From positions 1 to 8,163 of the forward strand of contig JANLHI010000019.1 of the NCBI GenBank assembly GCA_024654525.1: DNA of 8,163 bases, in the 5' to 3' direction. Source of the DNA: Patescibacteria group bacterium. GTDB taxonomy: Bacteria; Patescibacteria; Paceibacteria; UBA6257; 2-01-FULL-56-20. The translations under genes and the position numbers were made by a program. How positions within the stretch are numbered: position 1 is the first letter of the stretch; each line of letters begins with the position of its first letter. Shown one piece after another: positions 1 to 5,937 of this stretch. The notes below the pieces were generated by a model that did not search any database, was not told the DNA's origin, and was given only the letters and a program-made list of their open reading frames with translations.

Positions 1-1
1 C

Positions 2-592
2 GTGGACAACGCGGGGAGAATATATCGCTACGGGGAATTTTTCCCTGCGGAAATTTCTCCTTTTGCATATAACGAAACGATTGCGCAGGAATATTTTTCG
101 TTGTCCCGTGAAGAGGCTTGTGTCGCGGGGTTTGCGTGGAAAGAGCCGGAAGTGCGGGAGTATGCGGTGAGCCGCACGGCGGAGGATCTCGCCTCGCATA
201 TTGAGGATGTCGAGGACGCGATTACGAAGGAAATAATCGGGTGTGCACATAGAGGAGTATGCAATCATCAGTGTGCCACCGCGTTTAAGATAATTCCCGA
301 AGAACTCTCGTTTTACCGCCGCATGCGATTGTCACTGCCACAGCTTTGTCCGAATTGCCGACATTATGAGCGCCTTGCCCAGAGGAATCCGCTGAAGTTA
401 TGGCACAGACGTTGTCAGTGTTCTGGCGCAAAGAATGAAAATAAACCTGCCTACCGGTCAGGCAGGTATAAGAATATAAGTTCGCATTTCCACGGAGACG
501 CGCAATGCCCCAACGAGTTCGAGACTCCTTATGCGCCGGAGCGGAAAGAAATTGTGTATTGCGAGGGTTGTTATCAGGGTGAAGTTGCATAA
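2..592 (+). CDS. Cysteine-rich dual zinc-ribbon protein (CRZ paralogue 1), 3' part only
   Basis: This is the C-terminal third of the family that is complete at 3953-5806 and 5938-7752; the 5' part lies outside the window. The GTG at position 2 is an internal valine, because it aligns with an internal V-D-x-x-G of the gene at 3953. Visible parts, in order, are the YGEFFP-ELSPF segment, a charged linker, and a zinc ribbon with C-x3-C, then 25 residues to CPNC, then 19 residues to CxC, then HFHG, a lone C, and a final YCEGCYQGEVA. The variable linker after CxC contains an in-frame palindromic repeat (445-467). It ends in TAA, and unlike the other two copies its stop region forms no obvious hairpin. 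Function unknown; metal binding is inferred from the paired cysteines. Confidence 0.85.
   Translation: MDNAGRIYRYGEFFPAEISPFAYNETIAQEYFSLSREEACVAGFAWKEPEVREYAVSRTAEDLASHIEDVEDAITKEIIGCAHRGVCNHQCATAFKIIPEELSFYRRMRLSLPQLCPNCRHYERLAQRNPLKLWHRRCQCSGAKNENKPAYRSGRYKNISSHFHGDAQCPNEFETPYAPERKEIVYCEGCYQGEVA
445..467. repeat. Palindromic repeat inside CRZ paralogue 1
   Basis: The arms acctgcct (445-452) and aggcaggt (460-467) are perfect inverted copies around a 7-base centre that includes the palindrome accggt. The same arms form the perfect palindrome at 7860-7881, so these are two copies of one repeat family, one intergenic and one coding. Here it reads in frame as about P-A-Y-R-S-G-R within the linker between the CxC and HFHG motifs, where the paralogues differ most in length and sequence. 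Confidence 0.8.
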
Positions 593-597
593 GAAAG

Positions 598-613
598 TGT
601 TAGAATAATTGGT
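598..613 (+). promoter_or_regulatory. Extended -10 promoter, likely giving a leaderless mRNA
   Basis: TG at 598-599, one base, then TAGAAT (601-606) is an extended -10 element. The ATG at 614 lies 7 bases after the hexamer, about where transcription should start, and there is no Shine-Dalgarno sequence between. No convincing -35 was seen, as is common with extended -10 promoters. The minus-strand gene at 2707 shows the same 7-base spacing. Inferred from sequence only. Confidence 0.5.
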
Positions 614-1429
614 ATGGAAAACGCGATACTCGGAGTCGTCTCAGGAGCGGTACTTGGCGCGGGATTTTATGCACTTATCGGAGGCATTCTTGGGGTGGGG
701 CATGCGCGCGCGAATAACGTGGCGCTTTTTTTAGTATCTCCTTCGGAAGAGGATGCAACAAACGAAGTTTTGTGCGCAGAAAAACTTTTGCGTATATTGG
801 GAAGATTCGGGAAACCGTTCACGCTTGAGGCGGTAGTACCTCACGTGGGAGACAGAGTTCATTTTTACGTGGCGGTTTCACGGGGGATAGCCGGTGTAGT
901 GAGAGCGAAGATGAAGAGAATATTCGGCGCTATGTCGGTGGAACAGGTGCATGACGATCATATTGTGTTGTATCCTCATGGTGTCACGGTGGGTGCCTAT
1001 GTGATGAAGAAAGATCAGTCTTCACTTTCAATTCCACTGTACCGCGATGTGGGGGCGGATGTATTCAAAGATGTGATTGAAGGACTTCGCGTGGTACATG
1101 CGGTGGGCGAGGGGGCCGGAGTACAAATTGTTGCCATTCCCGTAGTACGGAAAGAGTTAGTGTCATATAACACGAATGTGCGTGTGGTGGTGTCCGCAGG
1201 TTCCGAATTCCGTACCCGAGATATTTTGGATGGGATTGTTCGCGGATTCGGACGGTTTCGAGGTTCGGGAAGAAATGCACTTACTGCGGTAAAAGTGAGA
1301 AATGCCCATACACTGGTCCGGCAATTTTTGGCGCGTACGTATACTCCGGAACATTCAATGGCTCTTTCCGGTGACGAGCTTGCAACAATATATCATTTTT
1401 CTGCGACAAGAGAATCGGAACTATCCTAA
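614..1429 (+). CDS. Membrane-anchored domain like the N-terminal half of CPR VirD4/TraD-type ATPases, without the ATPase
   Basis: A glycine-rich membrane segment (about residues 4-28) is followed by a soluble domain. Phrases in it match, from memory, the N-terminal region of large CPR proteins annotated as type IV secretion or DUF87-like ATPases (a domain I believe is catalogued as DUF8128; not verified). These include VHFYVAVSR near 77, V-x-V-GAY near 125, a VGEGAGVQI stretch near 163-171, and ELATIYHF at 255-262. In those proteins the last motif precedes the nucleotide-binding domain. Here the protein stops 9 residues after it, at 271 residues, with no Walker A motif and no continuation downstream on this strand. 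It may be a stand-alone membrane partner or the surviving front end of a broken gene. The start is set by the -10 element 7 bases upstream. Its last 9 bases overlap the convergent gene at 1421. Confidence 0.7.
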   Translation: MENAILGVVSGAVLGAGFYALIGGILGVGHARANNVALFLVSPSEEDATNEVLCAEKLLRILGRFGKPFTLEAVVPHVGDRVHFYVAVSRGIAGVVRAKMKRIFGAMSVEQVHDDHIVLYPHGVTVGAYVMKKDQSSLSIPLYRDVGADVFKDVIEGLRVVHAVGEGAGVQIVAIPVVRKELVSYNTNVRVVVSAGSEFRTRDILDGIVRGFGRFRGSGRNALTAVKVRNAHTLVRQFLARTYTPEHSMALSGDELATIYHFSATRESELS

Positions 1430-2707
1430 GCGGTCGTTTTGAATAAATATCCACAGTCCTTTCAACCATATCCGGAGTGCGCGATGTGGGGGCATGATGG
1501 AAAACAAGTAGTTTAACTCTACTAAACCTTTAAGTATCCATCCGGAGAGTCCTTTGAAATAAATAACTCCTAGTTGAGCGATAGCATATTTTCCGCCGAT
1601 GGGAATCACATAGGGATGGCTATGGGGATCGTAGATGATGTGTCGCGGATGATATGTGGAAGATTCAGCGGATTTGATGTCTTCTACGATGTTATGCGCC
1701 ACAATGCCCGCTTGGGTAAGTGCCGCGCGTGCGACACTGGGAATGGGTTTTCCGGTTTCCGGATCGTTGAAACAAATGCAGTCTCCGAGTCCGAAAATTC
1801 TCGAGCGAAGTTTGAGGTCGGGGGATTGAGGAAGGCATTCCATAATTCCCTGTGCGAGTGGACGTCCACGAGATTCTTTCTCAAGAGGCATATCCGCAAG
1901 AAGCGATGGTACTTTTACGCCTCCGCTCCATACGCATACGTCAAACGGCACGCGGCGTCCGCTTTTGAGTGTTGCGGCACGCATTGATACTTCTTCAATG
2001 CGTTCTCCGGTAAAGATTTCTATATTAAGTTTTTTTAAGCGTTTTGTGGCGTGGGCGATAACTCGCGTATCAAATCCGGGGAGTACGGTTTGATTTCCTT
2101 CAATAAGCGTGACGTGAAGGCGGCATTTTTTGAATTCTTGTTCCAATTCCCCGCACCACTCCTTAAACTCCGCGGCAATTTCCACGCCGGTTGGGCCTGC
2201 TCCGCCGACAACGATATTAATGTCTTTCACGCCTTCCATGGCGAGCGACCACACGGTGTCGCGTATACGGACTGCATCATGAAATGTTTTTAGCGGAATG
2301 GAGTGTTCGGCAAGTCCGGGAATATTAAAGTAATTTATTTCCGATCCAAGTGCGATTATTAAATGATCAAACACCAGGGTGGTGCTATCGGCAAAATGAA
2401 TATCTCCTTCTATAAGGTCTATCCCCTTTATTTCTTTTGTGAGAAGTGTGACGGGGAGTGAGCTGACAAGATGGGAAAGAGGATAAGTTGCAACACTCAA
2501 TAATTTGCATGCATTTGCAGTTTGCTTCGAGGTGGTGGCAACCTCATAGAGAAGCGGGGTATAGGTTTGATAGCCGTTTCGGTCGATAAGGACGATTTCA
2601 TAGCGATTGATAAGACCTAGTCGCCGAAGTTTTTTTGCGATAAGGCGCGCAACGCGTAAACCGCCGAATCCTGCGCCGAGTATTACCACCTTTTTTTTGT
2701 CCTCCAT
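1421..2707 (-). CDS. ndh: Type II NADH dehydrogenase-like FAD-dependent oxidoreductase
   Basis: The product would be a monotopic flavoprotein passing electrons from NAD(P)H to a quinone without pumping protons. Numbered from the ATG at 2707 (428 residues), it has an FAD-binding GAGFGG at 11-16, D42 at the end of the second strand, and the family's TYTPLLYEVAT at 48-58. It then has ALGS at 119-122, a second Rossmann motif GGAGPTGVE at 168-176 for NAD(P)H with E203 ending its strand, GLGDC at 306-310, and an A-x3-Q segment at 328-332 like the quinone-site motif. The C-terminus has aromatic and hydrophobic helices suited to membrane attachment. An ATG at 2755 extends the frame by 16 residues, but those resemble no family N-terminus and overlap promoter sequence; 2713 is also possible. 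A TATAAT 7 bases upstream supports 2707. No respiratory partner lies nearby. Confidence 0.88.
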   Translation of the reverse strand: MEDKKKVVILGAGFGGLRVARLIAKKLRRLGLINRYEIVLIDRNGYQTYTPLLYEVATTSKQTANACKLLSVATYPLSHLVSSLPVTLLTKEIKGIDLIEGDIHFADSTTLVFDHLIIALGSEINYFNIPGLAEHSIPLKTFHDAVRIRDTVWSLAMEGVKDINIVVGGAGPTGVEIAAEFKEWCGELEQEFKKCRLHVTLIEGNQTVLPGFDTRVIAHATKRLKKLNIEIFTGERIEEVSMRAATLKSGRRVPFDVCVWSGGVKVPSLLADMPLEKESRGRPLAQGIMECLPQSPDLKLRSRIFGLGDCICFNDPETGKPIPSVARAALTQAGIVAHNIVEDIKSAESSTYHPRHIIYDPHSHPYVIPIGGKYAIAQLGVIYFKGLSGWILKGLVELNYLFSIMPPHRALRIWLKGLWIFIQNDRLG

Positions 2708-2714
2708 AGCCATT

Positions 2715-2720
2715 ATTATA
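2715..2720 (-). promoter_or_regulatory. -10 element for the minus-strand NADH dehydrogenase-like gene
   Basis: Read on the minus strand, a perfect TATAAT covers 2720 down to 2715. Seven bases later comes the ATG at 2707, the same spacing and a similar spacer (aatggct versus aattggt) as at 601-614. This points to a leaderless transcript and helps choose the 2707 start. No good -35 was found. Confidence 0.5.
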
Positions 2721-2725
2721 TGGGG

Positions 2726-2731
2726 TATAAT
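2726..2731 (+). promoter_or_regulatory. -10 element for the phosphoglycerate kinase gene
   Basis: A perfect TATAAT on the plus strand puts the start of transcription near 2738 and a leader of about 27 bases before the ATG at 2765. The leader has no Shine-Dalgarno sequence. It lies back to back with the minus-strand -10 at 2715-2720, only 5 bases away, so the two genes probably compete for polymerase. The weaker CATAAC at 2753-2758 is an alternative that would make the message leaderless. Confidence 0.45.
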
Positions 2732-2764
2732 GGAAAGTACGAAATTGGCTTCCATAACTCTCCG

Positions 2765-3943
2765 ATGATTAAGTTTTTACGCACAACCGCGAAAAAGAAT
2801 TTGAAAGGAACGGCGTTGCTTCGCCTTGATTTTAATACCGAGGACGAATGGCGAATGGAGGCGTTGATGCCCACTATTCTTTTTTTGAGTAGAGTGGCGC
2901 GCGCCGTGGTGATTGTGAGTCATCGCGGAAGGCCCGCCTTCATCAAGATTACGGTCGCACGCCGCCAGAGCCTCCGGCGACGGAGCGCGGGCAAGCCTAA
3001 TGGCGTTCCGCCGGAATTGAGTTTGAAAAAAGACGCGGTGGCACTCGGGAAAATGCTCAAAAAAGAGGTACGTTTCATCCCGCATTTCCGGTTTGCGGAA
3101 ATAAAACGCGAGATTCAATCCGCGCCACAGGGTTCATTATTCCTTTTGGAAAACATCCGTTTTCTGAAAAGTGAAATGACGCCGCGTCCGGAACTGGCGC
3201 GAAAACTCGCATCACTTGCGGATTATTTTGTAAATGATGCGTTTGCGGTTTCTCACCGTGTGGAAGATTCGGTAACCGGCATGGGGGAGTTTCTTCCGAG
3301 CTATGCGGGATTGGGACTAGCGCAGGAGATTGAGATGCTTTCAAAAGTGCGTGTAAAACCAAAGAAGCCCTTTGTGATTATTTTAGGAGGAGGGAAGGCA
3401 AAAGATAAACTTGGAGTGATTACGGCATTTAAAAATAAAGCCGACACGTTTCTTTTGGGTGGCGCTGCAGCGAACACATTTCTTTTCCTTCGCGGAGTTG
3501 ATGTGGGAGTGTCGAAGATGGATAGAGATATCCGCGATCTTCATGAGTTCAAAAAAATTGCTACGATGAAAAAAGTGATTACTCCTGTGGATTGGAAAGA
3601 GAAGAATGGGGCTATTTTTGATATTGGTACGAAAACGGTAGCGGAATTTAAGAAACACATCGCTTCTGCGCGAACGATTCTTTGGAGTGGACCCATGGGA
3701 CTTATTGAAGTAAAGCCGTTTGAAGAAGGAACGCGTGCGATCGCGCGTGCAATTACGAAAAATAAGCGAGCGCTTACCATTGCCGGTGGGGGAGAGACCG
3801 TGATGTTTTTGAAAAAGTGTAAGCTCGACAAGAATTTTTCCTTTATTTCCACTGGCGGAGGTGCAATGCTCGAATTTCTTGCGGGAGAAAAACTTTCGGG
3901 GATAGAAGCGTTGAAAGGAAAGAGAGTAGAGGATGGAAAATAA
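2765..3943 (+). CDS. pgk: Phosphoglycerate kinase
   Basis: This cytoplasmic glycolytic enzyme interconverts 1,3-bisphosphoglycerate plus ADP and 3-phosphoglycerate plus ATP. From the ATG at 2765 (392 residues) it shows RLDFN at 20-24, R30, SHRGRP at 52-57, LLENIRF at 127-133, VNDAF at 156-160 with HR at 164-165, and GGGKAKDK at 208-215. WSGPMG, GGGET and STGGGA follow in the C-terminal half, as the family requires. The in-frame ATG at 2720 would add 15 unrelated residues ahead of the -10 and is rejected. Two oddities appear in the N-terminal domain: the loop after DFN is several residues shorter than usual, and about 18 extra arginine-rich residues sit after SHRGRP, encoded by a palindromic repeat (2930-2998). 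The next gene starts 9 bases after the stop, so the two are probably co-transcribed. Confidence 0.96.
   Translation: MIKFLRTTAKKNLKGTALLRLDFNTEDEWRMEALMPTILFLSRVARAVVIVSHRGRPAFIKITVARRQSLRRRSAGKPNGVPPELSLKKDAVALGKMLKKEVRFIPHFRFAEIKREIQSAPQGSLFLLENIRFLKSEMTPRPELARKLASLADYFVNDAFAVSHRVEDSVTGMGEFLPSYAGLGLAQEIEMLSKVRVKPKKPFVIILGGGKAKDKLGVITAFKNKADTFLLGGAAANTFLFLRGVDVGVSKMDRDIRDLHEFKKIATMKKVITPVDWKEKNGAIFDIGTKTVAEFKKHIASARTILWSGPMGLIEVKPFEEGTRAIARAITKNKRALTIAGGGETVMFLKKCKLDKNFSFISTGGGAMLEFLAGEKLSGIEALKGKRVEDGK
2930..2998. repeat. Palindromic repeat-like insert in the pgk coding sequence
   Basis: The outer arms gcccgc (2932-2937) and gcgggc (2987-2992) enclose inner arms cgccg (2960-2964) and cggcg (2975-2979). 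The segment is GC-rich compared with its surroundings and encodes residues about 57-78, where most phosphoglycerate kinases have a loop of around 10 residues before the conserved S-L-K. It looks like an in-frame palindromic element, although no second copy is present in this window. Confidence 0.55.
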
Positions 3944-3952
3944 AAATATAGA

Positions 3953-5806
3953 ATGAGTCAGGAATCAAAAAATATTTCGACAAGCTCAATGCGAGTTTGC
4001 CAAAACTGCAAATCCGATTTTGTTATTGCGCCGGAAGACGCCGCATTTTATGCACGGATGGGAGTTCCGCTTCCGATGTGGTGTTTTTCATGCCGTGTGA
4101 TTCGCCGTATGGCGTTTCGGAACGAGCGGACGTTGTATAAAAGAAAATGTGATGTGCCTGGACATTCAGAACAATTAATATCTATATTCGCACCGGAAAA
4201 TCCCCAGCGCGTGTATGACCATGCCGCGTGGTGGGGTGATGGATGGGATGCACTCTCATACGGAAGGGATATGGATTTTACTCGCCCCTTCTTATTGCAG
4301 GTGCAGGAACTATGGCGTGAGGTTCCCGATGTGGCGCTTTTGAATATCAATCCGGTCAACAGTGACTATTGCAGTATTACCGAAGGAAATAAGAATTGTT
4401 ATCTCGTAATCGGAGGCGATTTTAACGAGAATTCCTTGTATTCGACGTATGTCTTCAATTCAAAGGAATGTATGGATACCTATTGGGTGTCAAAGAGCGA
4501 TTATAACTACGAAACAGTAGATTGCATTTCCTGCTCGCGTCTTCTCTACAGCCGCTATTGTGAAGGATGCTATCACAGTGCATTTCTTTTCAATTGTCGT
4601 AATTGTCACGACTGTTTCGGATGCGCGAATTTAGTGAATAAATCGTATCAGATATGGAACGTCCAATACACGAAAGAGGAATATATAGAAAAGATGAAAG
4701 AAATTTCTCTGCGGCGCATTGAGGATGTGGAGGCGATAAGAAAACAGTTTTGGACGCATGCGTTGCGATACCCAAGACGGTTTGCGTACATTATTCATTC
4801 CGCGAATTCCACGGGAGATAATTTGGATCAGGCAAAAAATTGTCGTGAATGTTTCGATGTATTTGGCGGTGCGGAGGATTGTTCTCATACGTGGCTTGCT
4901 TACTCGAACATCAAGGATTTGATTGACTGTGATCGTGCGGGATTAAATGCGGAACTTGGTGTGGATTCTTCGACAATTTATCCGGGAAGTCGTGTGTTCT
5001 ATTCCCGTTTTACCTTTGATAGTCACGATATTCATTATTCTTACAACAGCCATAGTACCTCCAATCTTTTCGGGTGTGTGGGAATGCGTAATAAACAATA
5101 TTGTATTTTGAATAAACAGTATTCAAAACAGGAGTATGAGACGTTGAAGATAAAAATAATTGAGCACATGAATGCAATGCCCTATGTGGACAGCGCAGGG
5201 CGGAATTATAAATATGGGGAATTTTTTCCGCCGGAATTATCACCTTTTGGATACAACGAAACGGTAGCGCAGGAGCTTGCACCACTCACTCGTGCGGATG
5301 CGGAGGGGAAGGGGTATCGATGGAGCGAGGATGTAGCACGGAATTATGAGATCACTATGCCTATCGAGCGCATCCCCGCAACAATTGAAGACGCAGACGA
5401 TTCTATTTTAAAAGAGGTGATTGCGTGTGCGCACGGGGGAACGTGCAACGAGCAATGTACCAGTGCATTCCGTCTTATTCCGCAAGAGTTGGCATTTTAT
5501 CGCGCCATGAAAATTCCGGTACCGCATCTTTGTCCCAGTTGCCGTCACTACCGGCGTTTACGACAAAGAAATCCGCTTGCATTGTGGAAAAGGAAATGCG
5601 TATGTTTATCCGCCGAAGCCTTGCAGTGCCCTTCCGGAGCTTTCAGCGAAGGTGGGGCGGAGGCGGGTACGGGAAATGGATACAAAAATACGACTACTCA
5701 CTTCCATGGAGAGAATCCTTGCCCCAATGAGTTTGAAACAAGTTATGCCCCCGAAAGGCCGGAGATTGTATATTGTGAAAACTGTTACCAGTCAGAAATC
5801 GCATGA
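3953..5806 (+). CDS. Cysteine-rich dual zinc-ribbon / solenoid protein (CRZ paralogue 2), complete
   Basis: A 617-residue protein of unknown function with about 33 cysteines and no signal peptide or membrane helix. The N-terminal zinc ribbon has C16-x2-C19, C44-x2-C47 and C66. A W-rich segment (VYDHAAWW) replaces the YCPDC knuckle of the copy at 5938. Next is a solenoid in which Ser or Cys recurs at 161, 182, 203, 224 and Cys at 173, 194, 215, a 21-residue period. It ends in a N-V-Q-Y-T-K-E-E-Y motif and a helix, followed by a second Cys-poor region ending in CILNKQYSKQEY, then YGEFFPPELSPF. The C-terminal zinc ribbon is CNEQC, CPSCR, CVC, HFHG, YCENCYQ. The start is placed 9 bases after pgk, with no clear ribosome binding site. 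Residues 6-15 include a fragment of a repeat, and the linker near 552-570 another. Stops TGA and TAA are in tandem. Confidence 0.9.
   Translation: MSQESKNISTSSMRVCQNCKSDFVIAPEDAAFYARMGVPLPMWCFSCRVIRRMAFRNERTLYKRKCDVPGHSEQLISIFAPENPQRVYDHAAWWGDGWDALSYGRDMDFTRPFLLQVQELWREVPDVALLNINPVNSDYCSITEGNKNCYLVIGGDFNENSLYSTYVFNSKECMDTYWVSKSDYNYETVDCISCSRLLYSRYCEGCYHSAFLFNCRNCHDCFGCANLVNKSYQIWNVQYTKEEYIEKMKEISLRRIEDVEAIRKQFWTHALRYPRRFAYIIHSANSTGDNLDQAKNCRECFDVFGGAEDCSHTWLAYSNIKDLIDCDRAGLNAELGVDSSTIYPGSRVFYSRFTFDSHDIHYSYNSHSTSNLFGCVGMRNKQYCILNKQYSKQEYETLKIKIIEHMNAMPYVDSAGRNYKYGEFFPPELSPFGYNETVAQELAPLTRADAEGKGYRWSEDVARNYEITMPIERIPATIEDADDSILKEVIACAHGGTCNEQCTSAFRLIPQELAFYRAMKIPVPHLCPSCRHYRRLRQRNPLALWKRKCVCLSAEALQCPSGAFSEGGAEAGTGNGYKNTTTHFHGENPCPNEFETSYAPERPEIVYCENCYQSEIA
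3976..3988 (-). repeat. 13-base piece of the GAGCTTGTCGAA repeat in the 5' end of CRZ paralogue 2
   Basis: The bases ttcgacaagctca are the exact reverse complement of 5822-5834 and 7838-7850, the core of the intergenic repeat. They encode part of a stretch just before the first CxxC (about residues 8-12), where paralogue 3 is 8 residues shorter. An insertion of this repeat, later worn down, would explain the extra residues. The decayed paralogue start at 7981 has a related but altered sequence at the same place. Confidence 0.5.
5604..5665. repeat. Imperfect palindromic repeat in the linker of CRZ paralogue 2
   Basis: The arms tccgcc (5609-5614) and ggcgga (5656-5661) enclose an imperfect inverted repeat containing gaagc and gcttt. 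It encodes the alanine-, serine- and glycine-rich linker between the CxC and HFHG motifs, the same position where paralogue 1 carries a different palindrome. Its right side (agcgaaggtgg) resembles the intergenic element at 7765-7793 (agcgaaggagg), suggesting one family. Confidence 0.55.
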
Positions 5807-5819
5807 TAACAGTTTTCAC
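5775..5819 (+). other. Hairpin spanning the stop codon of CRZ paralogue 2
   Basis: The arms at 5775-5787 and 5807-5819 are a perfect 13-base inverted repeat (gtgaaaactgtta and taacagttttcac). After one mismatch two more pairs join 5789-5790 to 5804-5805, inside the TGA stop. The left arm encodes part of the conserved C-terminal E-N-C-Y-Q. It lacks a following T tract, so it is not a classical terminator, but it could end or stabilise the transcript. Confidence 0.65.
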
Positions 5820-5837
5820 CCTGAGCTTGTCGAAGGG
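5801..5837 (+). repeat. 37-base repeat, copy 1 (identical to 7817-7853)
   Basis: These 37 bases are identical to 7817-7853, and the similarity continues to the left with 7 differences in 25 bases, back to 5776. The unit contains the end of the coding tail (Ala codon, TGA, TAA), the right arm of the stop-codon hairpin, and ccctgagcttgtcgaaggg, a short repeat I recall as common in environmental bacterial genomes. Confidence 0.9.
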
Positions 5838-5838
5838 C

Positions 5839-5868
5839 GAGGCCTGTTATCAAGCAGAAGTGGCATAA
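5839..5868 (+). pseudogene. Orphan C-terminal tail of a CRZ paralogue (E-A-C-Y-Q-A-E-V-A-stop)
   Basis: Downstream of the intact stop of paralogue 2, ten codons read E-A-C-Y-Q-A-E-V-A-TAA, residue for residue the end of paralogue 3 (596-604). No matching zinc-ribbon sequence precedes it; the repeat at 5801-5837 abuts it. The final GCATAA lies in a perfect 12-base palindrome (gcataattatgc, 5863-5874). It is best read as a remnant of a lost or rearranged gene end. Confidence 0.75.
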
Positions 5869-5895
5869 TTATGCAATTTCATGAATAATAAAGCA

Positions 5896-5930
5896 TGAAT
5901 TATGGGTAGGTATGCGTAATTCCTAATTCA
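5896..5930. other. Inverted repeat just upstream of CRZ paralogue 3
   Basis: Arms tgaatta (5896-5902) and taattca (5924-5930) flank a 21-base centre and end 7 bases before the ATG at 5938. It could be a protein-binding site or a leader hairpin. The region from 5807 to 5937 otherwise shows no clear promoter or Shine-Dalgarno sequence. Confidence 0.3.
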
Positions 5931-5937
5931 CCATTCG

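Noticed and set aside
2..4. GTG as the start of the first gene
   Set aside because: It aligns with an internal valine of the two complete paralogues, so the gene begins outside the window.
1574..2293. Plus-strand open frames that might be the missing ATPase half
   Set aside because: They are antisense to the oxidoreductase and contain no Walker motifs.
2708..2755. Upstream ATG at 2755 for the NADH dehydrogenase-like gene
   Set aside because: The extension precedes the usual start of the FAD-binding strand and contains the minus-strand -10 element.
2720..2764. Upstream ATG for phosphoglycerate kinase
   Set aside because: The 15 added residues match nothing in the family and would lie across the TATAAT at 2726-2731.
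5425..5888. Open frames in other phases across the end of CRZ paralogue 2
   Set aside because: They are shadows of the conserved zinc-ribbon gene and their products show no conserved motifs.
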